Assembly (NCBI GenBank): GCA_009781175.1
Contig: WQYQ01000001.1
Span: 124,001-188,000 of the forward strand
Length of the DNA: 64,000 bases
Direction of reading: 5' to 3'
Origin: Betaproteobacteria bacterium
Lineage (GTDB): Bacteria > Pseudomonadota > Gammaproteobacteria > Burkholderiales > Rhodocyclaceae
The notes under the pieces were generated by a model, which was given only the letters and a program-made list of their open reading frames with translations, did no database searches and was not told the DNA's origin. Below, in pieces: positions 20,702 through 28,157 of the stretch (its first letter is position 1; each line of letters starts with the position of its first letter). The position numbers were made by a program, and so were the translations under genes.

Positions 20702-22070
20702 GGAGGTGTCAGGAATTTTGTGTGCTGAGGTCGGTTAAAAAACTCAGCAGATAGCGGCGGAGAATCGTTCGCCGAACAGGATGGCGAACTGATTAACTGC
20801 TTGCCGCCAAGTAATAGGCGGCATCTTCCAATCCTTTTCGATGTTGCGCAAGGCCAGATACAGCAGTTTGCTGGCGGCTTCGTCGCTGGGAAAGTGGCCG
20901 CGATTTTTCACGATCTTGCGCAACTGCATGTGCATACTTTCAATGGCGTTTGTGGTGTAGATAATTCGGCGCACTTCGGTCGGATAGGCAAAGAAGGGAA
21001 TGACCTGCTCCCATTGGCGCAGCCACATCGCGGCAACCGTTGGGAATTTCCTGCCCCATTCGCTTTGAGAGAAAGCTTGCAGCGCCGCCTCGGCGGCTTC
21101 AGCGGTGGCGGCCTGATAGATCGGCTTGAGCGCGGCAGCCAATGGCTTGCGATCCTTCCAACTCGCTAAGCTCAGCGAATTGCGGATCAGATGCACGATG
21201 CAGGTCTGAATCTGGGCAGCCGGATAGACCGCCTCGATCGCCTCGGGGAAGCCGCGCAAGCCGTCGACCACTGCGATCAGGATGTCGTGCAGACCGCGGT
21301 TGTTCAGCTCGTTGAAGACCTTCAGCCAAAACTTGGCCCCTTCGGTCTGCTCGATCCACAAGCCCAGCACTTCCTTGTGGCCGTCGGCACGGATGCCTAA
21401 TGCGAGGTACACCGCCTTGTTCTTGACCGTGCCTTCGTCGCGAATCTTTAGCCGCAGCGCGTCGAAATACACGATCGGATACATCGATTCGAGCGGGCGC
21501 TGTTGCCACTGCTCGACCTCCATCAGCACTTCATCCGTGACGGTCGAAATCAGATCGGGCGACACTTCAAGCCCGTACAGCTCCTGCAAATGGCCCTGGA
21601 TTTCACGCACACTCATGCCGCGCGCGTACATGCTGATGACGTGATTGTCAAAGCCGGGCAGCCGGCGCTGATACTTGCCAATCAACTGTGGCTCGAAGCT
21701 CGCTTGCCGGTCACGCGGGATATCCAGGTTCAGTTCGCCGTTGGGCGTGAGGACCGTCTTGCGGCTCGTGCCGTTGCGGTGGTTGCCGGCCAGGCCTTGC
21801 TTTGCTTCGCTCTCCAGGTGATGCGTCAGTTCGGCCGCCAACATGCGCTCAGCCAGTAGCTTCTTCAGTTGCCCGGCCAAACCTGATTCGCCGAGAACCG
21901 ACTCGGCATCCTTGTTCTGAATCTGCTCCAGCCATTGATCGATCAGTTCATCGGGGAACAGCTTCGGCGTCTTCGGTGTTTTGCTCTTCTGGATCATGGT
22001 TGCTTCAGTCATAGGACGTTATTTCCTTTATCGTCTCATGACCTCCACACACTAAATTTCTGACAGGCTC
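20702..22070 (-). mobile_element. Complete IS256-family insertion sequence
   Basis: A 1369-bp element. Its inverted ends are imperfect: the inner parts TGTCAGGAATTTTGTGTG (from 20707) and TGTCAGAAATTTAGTGTG (minus strand from 22065) match well and both continue into GAGGTC. One intact transposase gene fills it. Perfect 8-bp target duplications flank it, so the insertion is recent. It sits inside the 3' end of a group II intron remnant. Confidence 0.9.
20744..22012 (-). CDS. IS256-family transposase
   Basis: A full-length 422-residue DDE transposase of the mutator/IS256 type. The catalytic acidic residues are visible in PIVYFDALRLKIR (first D), AVVDGLRGFPEAI (second D) and TTNAIESMHMQLRKI (E). 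The N-terminal part has the usual LLAERMLAAELTHHLE and NGTSRKTVLT segments. No frameshift or stop is seen, so the enzyme should be active. It occupies nearly the whole element. Confidence 0.96.
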   Translation of the reverse strand: MTEATMIQKSKTPKTPKLFPDELIDQWLEQIQNKDAESVLGESGLAGQLKKLLAERMLAAELTHHLESEAKQGLAGNHRNGTSRKTVLTPNGELNLDIPRDRQASFEPQLIGKYQRRLPGFDNHVISMYARGMSVREIQGHLQELYGLEVSPDLISTVTDEVLMEVEQWQQRPLESMYPIVYFDALRLKIRDEGTVKNKAVYLALGIRADGHKEVLGLWIEQTEGAKFWLKVFNELNNRGLHDILIAVVDGLRGFPEAIEAVYPAAQIQTCIVHLIRNSLSLASWKDRKPLAAALKPIYQAATAEAAEAALQAFSQSEWGRKFPTVAAMWLRQWEQVIPFFAYPTEVRRIIYTTNAIESMHMQLRKIVKNRGHFPSDEAASKLLYLALRNIEKDWKMPPITWRQAVNQFAILFGERFSAAIC

Positions 22071-22078
22071 GGTCGCGC
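22071..22078. repeat. Right target-site duplication of the IS256-family element
   Basis: GGTCGCGC, identical to 20694-20701. Confidence 0.85.
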
Positions 22079-22358
22079 AGTGGAACCTCCCCCCTGCGCT
22101 CCCACAGAGCCGTACGTAACACTCTCGCGTCATACGGCTCTTGTCGCTGAGCCGTTCAGCTTGCATACGCCAAGCGCCAGTGTACGAACAGCGAGCAGCT
22201 ATCGCAGCGTATCCTGCGCAGCCACTCAAATGCTCGCCTCAAACTTCGCCGCACACGCTTGTGCTTGCGGGCGATCCACTTGGCCAAGTGCAGATCAATA
22301 TGCGCCATCACCGGATTGAGCGCCGACTGGTAGAAACGTCCGTAATACGCCATCCAGC
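22071..22358 (-). mobile_element. 3' remnant of a group II intron
   Basis: On the minus strand this stretch first encodes the C-terminal end of an intron reverse transcriptase/maturase (22359-22156: GWMAYYGRFYQSAL, then ARKHKRVRRSLRRAFEWL and SLFVHWRL), then the catalytic RNA end. Domain V is the 34-nt hairpin at 22107-22140, opening GAGCCGTATGACG and closing GTACGGCTC. A GC-rich domain VI-like stem follows at 22071-22106. The 5' intron half and most of the maturase are missing, so it is not mobile. The IS256 element is inserted at its 3' end. Confidence 0.88.
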
Positions 22359-22393
22359 CTGCCCGTGTTGCGATGCACGTCGAACTGAGTCAT
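22358..22393 (-). pseudogene. ccdB: Truncated ccdB toxin gene (first about 12 codons)
   Basis: The ATG at 22393 overlaps the ccdA stop (ATGA), the normal ccdAB arrangement. The first codons read MTQFDVHRNTGR, the conserved CcdB start. The sequence then joins the intron maturase fragment in another frame and the toxin frame stops after 32 codons. CcdB poisons DNA gyrase through its C-terminal residues, so this remnant cannot be toxic. Confidence 0.8.
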
Positions 22394-22638
22394 AGCACTT
22401 GGTGCTCGTCAGCAAACGAACCATGAATTTCTTCGAACCGATTCCAGAACTCCGCGACGCTATCGTCCGCACGCTGCCGGGCAAGGACATCATCCCTATG
22501 CTGCACAACGAACTCTGAAAGCAGTTGTTCGACGGTTGCAGACAGGTTGTTGGTCAATTCCCTGGCCTGTCGGACGGTTTTGTCAGACAGCAGCAGATCG
22601 ACCGGCCGTTTTTGAGGCGAATTTTCACTGGCTTTCAT
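22390..22638 (-). CDS. ccdA: CcdA-family antitoxin, orphan
   Basis: An 82-residue antitoxin. The N-terminal half has a ribbon-helix-helix pattern (RPVDLLLSDKTVRQARELTNN) for DNA binding; the C-terminal half (AEFWNRFEEIHGSFADEH) matches the CcdB-wrapping segment of F-plasmid CcdA, which ends NGSFADE. The ATG at 22638 has GGAGA upstream; a TTG farther up is less likely. The partner toxin is destroyed, so the gene may persist as an anti-addiction factor or simply as a relic. Confidence 0.88.
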   Translation of the reverse strand: MKASENSPQKRPVDLLLSDKTVRQARELTNNLSATVEQLLSEFVVQHRDDVLARQRADDSVAEFWNRFEEIHGSFADEHQVL

Positions 22639-22659
22639 CGGAACATCTCCGCGCAAGAG

Positions 22660-22682
22660 TCATGCACATTTTATGCGCATAA
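22660..22682. promoter_or_regulatory. Candidate ccdA operator
   Basis: Two near-identical 8-mers, ATGCACAT and ATGCGCAT, separated by TTT, lie 24 bp upstream of ccdA. Repeated short palindromic boxes of this kind are typical CcdA-type autoregulation sites. The call is from pattern only. Confidence 0.3.
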
Positions 22683-22756
22683 AAAGATTGCGGAGACAAA
22701 TCAGATTTACAGCCCAAGCACGCTTACAGCGGCCATACCCGCGAAGCCGAAAAGCA

Positions 22757-23659
22757 TCAAGCGTTCTTGCGCTCGCCGCCCAAAGCGGCAACCAGTTCGG
22801 GAATAAAGCGCGCAAGCTCGGCTGTCATCAGCACGAAATCGGCTTCGAATTGCTCGTCGCCCGTGGCTGTGGCCTTTTCCGCTTCTTCCTGAACGATGTC
22901 CAGGAAAGCCAGGCGTTTGATTTCGAGCTTTTCCGTCAGGACGAAGGACAGCCTGTCGTCGAAGCTCAGCGCCAGCCGCGTCGGCACTTTTCCGGCGGCC
23001 AGATGCGCGGGGATTTCCTCGCCTTCGAGCGGATGCCGCACATAGCGGACGGCGGCTTTTTCATCGCTGACGGCGCGCAGTTCGCAATCCCGGTCGAGCG
23101 TGAAATTCGGCGGCGCTTCGCCCGCCGCGAGCCAATCCGCCATCGAGGAAACCGGAGAGCGTTCGGTATCGAGCAAACGCAAGGGCAAATCGTCGAGCAC
23201 GTCGCGCAGGGCTTCGAGCAATTCGTCGGCCTTGCTGGCGCTCGCGGCATCGACGGCGAGCCAGCCGGCAAGCGGATCGATCCACGCGAAACTCGTGCGG
23301 CGGCGCGTGAAGGCGCGCGGCAATAGTTCCTGCGTCACGGCCTCCTTGATTTCCTTCATTTGCTTGCGGCCGGGTTTATAGCCTTGCTGGGCTTCGATCT
23401 CCTCGGCGCGGTCCTGGGCGACCTCTTTCACCACGGAAGAGGGCAGCAGCTTTTGTTCCGTGCGCAGCGCGATCAGCCATTGACGGTTGCTCGCGAACAC
23501 CAGCACATCGCTCCCGTTCGGCGAGACGAAACCACGGCTCGCCATGTCCTGCGAACCACAGCGGACGAAAGGCCGCTTGGCGAGCGCTGTTTCAAGCGTT
23601 TCGAGCTGGATGTTCCAAGGCGAAGGCAGACGGTAGAGCTGGAGATTTTTGAACCACAT
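22757..23659 (-). CDS. rdgC: Recombination-associated protein RdgC
   Basis: A 300-residue ring-forming DNA-binding protein that limits RecA-promoted strand exchange. The start MWFKNLQLYRL, the central QDMASRGFVSP and the VVKEVAQDRAEEIE...GRKQMKEIKEAV region are characteristic; length is normal. It stands alone between the accessory island and the peptide transporter operon on the same strand. Confidence 0.95.
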   Translation of the reverse strand: MWFKNLQLYRLPSPWNIQLETLETALAKRPFVRCGSQDMASRGFVSPNGSDVLVFASNRQWLIALRTEQKLLPSSVVKEVAQDRAEEIEAQQGYKPGRKQMKEIKEAVTQELLPRAFTRRRTSFAWIDPLAGWLAVDAASASKADELLEALRDVLDDLPLRLLDTERSPVSSMADWLAAGEAPPNFTLDRDCELRAVSDEKAAVRYVRHPLEGEEIPAHLAAGKVPTRLALSFDDRLSFVLTEKLEIKRLAFLDIVQEEAEKATATGDEQFEADFVLMTAELARFIPELVAALGGERKNA

Positions 23660-23713
23660 GACGGAACCAGGACGGCGGGGAAAGGGGGCGATTCTACCTT
23701 AAGGGAAGTGCGC

Positions 23714-25732
23714 CTAATCGGAAACCCAATGGCAGCGCACAACACGCGCGTTATCCACGATTTTCGAATCAGGGTAGGTTTGTCTGCAAATATCCATCGC
23801 ATGTGGACAGCGCGGGTGGAAATGGCAGCCTTGCGGCGGCTTGGAGGGCGAGGGCATATCTCCTTTCACATGGTTCGGTTCCGCTCTAGCGCCCTGCTCT
23901 GCCGCCAAATTGGCGCGCGGCACCGCGGCAAGCAGCGCCTGTGTGTACGGATGCCGCGGCTGCTGTAAAACCTGCTCGACCGGCCCGCGCTCGACAATCC
24001 GGCCCAGATACATGACGGCGACTTCGTGCGCGAGAAACTCGACGACCGCGATGTTGTGCGTGATGAACAGATACGCAAGGCCCAGTTCGGCCTGCAGGGA
24101 TTTGAGCAGATTGAGAATCTGCGCTTGCACCGACACGTCGAGCGCCGAAGTCGGCTCGTCGCAAATGATCAATTGCGGCTTCACCGCAAGCGCGCGCGCG
24201 ATCGCGATCCGCTGGCGCTGCCCGCCCGAAAATTCATGCGGATAGCGATCCGCCATTTCGGAACGCAGGCCGACTTGCGCCATGATCGCCGCGACCTCTT
24301 GCCGCCGCGCCGCGTCGCTTCCGCCAACGCCCAGCGAACGCATGCCTTCTTCAATGATTTCGCTGACGCGCAATCTCGGGTTGAGCGATCCGAAAGGGTC
24401 TTGAAAGACCATCTGCATCCGCGTGCGCATGGCGCGCAGACTCGCTCCGTTGAGCGCGACGAGATCAGCGCCATCAAGCTTGACGACGCCTTCCGTAGGC
24501 TCGATGAGCCACAGAATCGCCTTGCCCGCCGTCGTTTTGCCGCATCCCGATTCGCCCACGAGCGCCAGCGTGCGTCCGGCGTCGAGCCGCAGATCGACGC
24601 CATCGACCGCTTTCACATGCCCCACTGTGCGCTGGAATACGCCACGGCGGATCGGGAAATGAACCTTGAGTCCGGCGACTTCGAGCAAGCCGTTTTGCGC
24701 GGCGGGTTGCACGGTTTCGATATGCTGCTCGGCGTCGGCAAAGCTCGTCGTCGCCCGGCGCGTTTCGGCCGGATCGAAAAGATGGCAGCGCACGCGTTGC
24801 CCTGGCGCGGGAGAGTGCCAGGCGGGAACTTCCGCCTTGCAACGCAGCCATGCCTGCTCGCAACGTTCGGCGAAGCGGCAGCCCTCGAAGCGCATCGTCA
24901 ACGGCGGCACGCTGCCCGGAATGCTCGCCAGCCGGCCATGACGACGTTGCGCTTCCGGCAAGGCGTCGAACAATTTGCGCGAATAAGGATGCGCGGGCGC
25001 GGAGAAGAAGCGCTCGCGCGGCGCTTCCTCGATCAATTGACCCGCATACATCACGCCGATCCGATGCGCCATGCGCGCCACGATGCCGAGATCGTGCGTA
25101 ATCAGCATCATGGCCATGCGCCGTGTGCGTTGCAGCTCGGCCATCACATCGAGCACCTGGGCCTGGATCGTGACATCGAGCGCGGTCGTCGGCTCGTCCG
25201 CGATCAGCAGGCGCGGTTCGCCCGCGAGCGCCATCGCGATCATCACACGCTGCTTCATGCCGCCCGAAAACTGAAACGGATACTCGTCGAGCCGGCGTTC
25301 GGGGTCGGGAATGCCGACTTGCCGCATCAAGGCGACGGCTTCACCGCGCGCGGCCGCGCCTTTCAAGCCGCGATGCAGCGCAAGCACTTCACCGATCTGC
25401 TGTCCGACGGTGAGCACCGCGTTCAGACTGGTGCCCGGCTCCTGAAAGATCATCGCAAGCGCGCCGCCACGGATGTGGCGCATCTGCGCTTCGCTGAGCC
25501 CGCAAAGGTCTTGTCCCTCAAGCTCGATGCGCCCGCTCGCAATCCGCCCGCCGGTCGGCAGCAGGCGCATCAGCGAAAAAGCCGTCATCGATTTTCCACA
25601 GCCGGATTCGCCGAGCAGCGCGAAGGTTTCGCCGGCATGCAGATCGAAAGACACATCGTCGAGCGCATGCACAACGCCCTGCTCCGTTTCGATCTGCATC
25701 GAGAGTTGGCGTACCGCGAGCAGTGTATTCAT
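23714..25732 (-). CDS. yejF: Peptide ABC transporter, fused double ATPase (YejF type)
   Basis: A 672-residue protein with two ATP-binding cassettes. Cassette 1 has LGESGCGKSMTAF near residue 43 and FSGGMKQR near 160; cassette 2 has VGESGCGKTTAG near 375 and FSGGQRQR near 485. Each ends with an oligopeptide-type C-terminal region with cysteines (GCRFAERC, GCHFHPRCPHAMDIC). The ATG at 25732 overlaps the yejE stop by 4 bp, which fixes the start. It powers the importer formed with the next three genes. Confidence 0.94.
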   Translation of the reverse strand: MNTLLAVRQLSMQIETEQGVVHALDDVSFDLHAGETFALLGESGCGKSMTAFSLMRLLPTGGRIASGRIELEGQDLCGLSEAQMRHIRGGALAMIFQEPGTSLNAVLTVGQQIGEVLALHRGLKGAAARGEAVALMRQVGIPDPERRLDEYPFQFSGGMKQRVMIAMALAGEPRLLIADEPTTALDVTIQAQVLDVMAELQRTRRMAMMLITHDLGIVARMAHRIGVMYAGQLIEEAPRERFFSAPAHPYSRKLFDALPEAQRRHGRLASIPGSVPPLTMRFEGCRFAERCEQAWLRCKAEVPAWHSPAPGQRVRCHLFDPAETRRATTSFADAEQHIETVQPAAQNGLLEVAGLKVHFPIRRGVFQRTVGHVKAVDGVDLRLDAGRTLALVGESGCGKTTAGKAILWLIEPTEGVVKLDGADLVALNGASLRAMRTRMQMVFQDPFGSLNPRLRVSEIIEEGMRSLGVGGSDAARRQEVAAIMAQVGLRSEMADRYPHEFSGGQRQRIAIARALAVKPQLIICDEPTSALDVSVQAQILNLLKSLQAELGLAYLFITHNIAVVEFLAHEVAVMYLGRIVERGPVEQVLQQPRHPYTQALLAAVPRANLAAEQGARAEPNHVKGDMPSPSKPPQGCHFHPRCPHAMDICRQTYPDSKIVDNARVVRCHWVSD

Positions 25733-27183
25733 CGCGCGGCGCTCCGCAACAAGCGCCGCCGCGGCAGAGTGCGCGCGCGCGGATCGAAGGCTTCGCGCAC
25801 CGCGTCGGCGAACAGATTGGCCGACAACACCAACGCCAGCATGAAGATGAAAGCCGCCGTCAAGGACCACCAGATCACGGGTTCGCGCGCAAGCTCTCCG
25901 CGCGCACCGTTAATCATCACGCCGAAGCTCTGCGTTGCGGGATCGACGCCGACACCGACATAGGACAGCACCGCTTCGGCCAGCACCAGGGCGGAAAAAT
26001 CGAGCACGAGGTTAATCAGCACGATGTGAAAAGCGTTCGGCAGAATATGGCGCGTCATGATGCGCAGGCTCGGCACGCCGAAGCAGCGCGCGGCCTGCAC
26101 GTAATCCTGCTCGCGCAATTTCAGCGTTTCCGCGCGCAGCAGACGGCACAGCGAGGTCCAGGAAATCGCGCCAATAATCAGGCAAAGCGAGACGAGGCGC
26201 GCATCCGAGCGCGAGGCGACGGTGTTGAAGATTTCGCTGTGTTGTTCGATTACGAGTTGCATCATCAATGCGGCGGCGGCAATCAGGAGCACATACGGAA
26301 TCGAACTGATGACGGTGTAGAGGTACTGGATCAGATCGTCGATCCAGCCGCCGAAATAACCGGCGGCCAGTCCGAGCCCGATGCCGAGCGGCAGCACGAC
26401 GAGTGTCGACAAGGTGCCGAAAAGCAAAGCCGTGCGCATCGATTTAAGCGTGCGGTAAAGCACATCGTTACCGATCGCGTCAGTGCCGAAAACATGGTAG
26501 CCGCCGGAAAGGAACGCGAGCACGGCGACAAGGATGCAGACGAGCAGGAGCGCCCACGCGAACGCATCCCAGGCCAGCACGGTTTCGCCACGTAAGATGG
26601 CGCGGCAGGATTGTTTCAAGGTTTCGCCCCGCTTGCGCCCGGCAATCAGAGCGAAGGGAAGGAACAGCGCGAGCCAGACCAATCCTCCGGTCACAACACC
26701 TTGCAGGGCGCGCAGGCCGATGTCGCCAGCGCGCTCGGCGTTCGGGTCCGCCAAATGCGCCGCGCCATGAGTCAGGCGCGGATAATCGCGCCGCAGCGAG
26801 CCGTCCGGCTCGGTAATCATCTGTTTTTCGTAGAGATAGGCCGCGAACGGCGCGGAATAGCTTTTTTCGGTGCTGTCGCGCAGCCGGGTCAAAGCCAGAT
26901 CAAGCAGCGAAAATACTTCGGTCGCGTATTGCCGCCGCATCTCGTTCACGCCCGGCTGCGCATCCAGCGCGGGCCGGTAGTGCAGCGAGTCGAGCACGCT
27001 GACGAGGAGATACACCAGCAGCAGAACCAGCGCGACCATCGCGGTGCGCCCGGCAAATACTTTCCGCCACGTCCGGCGCAGGTGTTCGCGGCGGAAAGCG
27101 AACACGATGCCGACCGCCATCGCCGCGAGCAGCAGCGCGAATAGGAAGTCGGAGCCGAGGACGACAATCTGAAAGGCGTTCAT
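25729..27183 (-). CDS. yejE: Peptide ABC transporter permease (YejE type)
   Basis: A 484-residue inner-membrane permease, longer than average because it carries additional N-terminal membrane segments and a periplasmic loop before the core. The core BPD_transp_1 domain is in the C-terminal half, with the EAA-loop segment LREQDYVQAARCFGVPSLRIMTRHILPN around residue 365. It overlaps yejB and yejF by 4 bp each, so the operon is tightly coupled. Confidence 0.93.
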   Translation of the reverse strand: MNAFQIVVLGSDFLFALLLAAMAVGIVFAFRREHLRRTWRKVFAGRTAMVALVLLLVYLLVSVLDSLHYRPALDAQPGVNEMRRQYATEVFSLLDLALTRLRDSTEKSYSAPFAAYLYEKQMITEPDGSLRRDYPRLTHGAAHLADPNAERAGDIGLRALQGVVTGGLVWLALFLPFALIAGRKRGETLKQSCRAILRGETVLAWDAFAWALLLVCILVAVLAFLSGGYHVFGTDAIGNDVLYRTLKSMRTALLFGTLSTLVVLPLGIGLGLAAGYFGGWIDDLIQYLYTVISSIPYVLLIAAAALMMQLVIEQHSEIFNTVASRSDARLVSLCLIIGAISWTSLCRLLRAETLKLREQDYVQAARCFGVPSLRIMTRHILPNAFHIVLINLVLDFSALVLAEAVLSYVGVGVDPATQSFGVMINGARGELAREPVIWWSLTAAFIFMLALVLSANLFADAVREAFDPRARTLPRRRLLRSAAR

Positions 27184-28157
27184 TGCAGGCGCACGCGCGG
27201 GTCGACGAGGGTGTAAGAAACGTCGGTCAACATCAAGCCGAGGATGTAGAGCAGCGCGCCGATAAAGACCATCGCGCGCACGACGGCGAAGTCCTGCTGC
27301 AGGATCGCGTCGATCGTGAAGCTCCCGAGGCCGGGGATGCCGAAGAAGGATTCCGACAAGAGACTGCCGAGAAACAGCGAGGGGATCAGCACGACCGCGC
27401 CGGTGAGGATCGGAATCATGCCGTTCTTCAGCACATGGCGGAACAGCACCGCGGCTTCCGATAAACCTTTGGCGCGCGCGGTCCGCACATAGTCTTTTTC
27501 GATTTCCTCAAGAAACAAGGCGCGATACCAGCGTACATTCGCGCCGAGCCCCGAGACCAGACCGATCAATATCGGCAGCACGAGAAAACGCCAGGCGTCG
27601 ACGCCCGGCAGGAAACCCGAGATCGGCACCAGGTTCCAGGTGCGCGCGAACAGATATTGGCCCGCCAGGATGTAGAACAGCGCCGAAATCGACATCAGCA
27701 CGACGCACAGCACGACGCCCGTGAAATCGAGCCAGGTCGCGCGGAAGAAAACCAGGACGAGCGCGAAAACGATCGCGGCGAACAAGCCGAGCACAAAGAC
27801 CGGCAGCGCCAATGCGAGCGATGGCCACATACGCTGACTGAGTTCGCGGTTGATGTCGCGCCCGACATCGGATTTGCCGAAATCCAGGAGGAACATGCGC
27901 GCCGATTTTTGCACGAAGATCGTATCGCTCACGCGCGCCAGACCTTGCGCGCGGGAATTCCAGAACAAGGGTTTGTCGTAGCCGCGGTCGGCCTTCCAGC
28001 GCTCGATCGCTTCCTGCGTCACGCGCTTCGAACCCAGTTGCGCGCGCGCCATATCGTCCGGGCTATTGACGATGAAGAACAGCGTGAAAACGAGCAGATT
28101 CACGCCGATCAAGGTCGGAATCGCCCACATGAGGCGGCGCAGCAAATACGCGATCAT
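27180..28157 (-). CDS. yejB: Peptide ABC transporter permease (YejB type)
   Basis: A 325-residue permease with about six membrane helices. The start MIAYLLRRLMWAIPTLIGVN is typical of DppB/OppB/YejB proteins; the EAA loop is KDYVRTARAKGLSEAAVLFRHVLKN near residue 222, followed by FFGIPGLGSF. It overlaps both neighbours by 4 bp. Confidence 0.94.
   Translation of the reverse strand: MIAYLLRRLMWAIPTLIGVNLLVFTLFFIVNSPDDMARAQLGSKRVTQEAIERWKADRGYDKPLFWNSRAQGLARVSDTIFVQKSARMFLLDFGKSDVGRDINRELSQRMWPSLALALPVFVLGLFAAIVFALVLVFFRATWLDFTGVVLCVVLMSISALFYILAGQYLFARTWNLVPISGFLPGVDAWRFLVLPILIGLVSGLGANVRWYRALFLEEIEKDYVRTARAKGLSEAAVLFRHVLKNGMIPILTGAVVLIPSLFLGSLLSESFFGIPGLGSFTIDAILQQDFAVVRAMVFIGALLYILGLMLTDVSYTLVDPRVRLQ

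Noticed and set aside
24026-25963. Plus-strand open frame of 645 codons
   Set aside because: Antisense to yejF and yejE; no ribosome site or recognisable domain.
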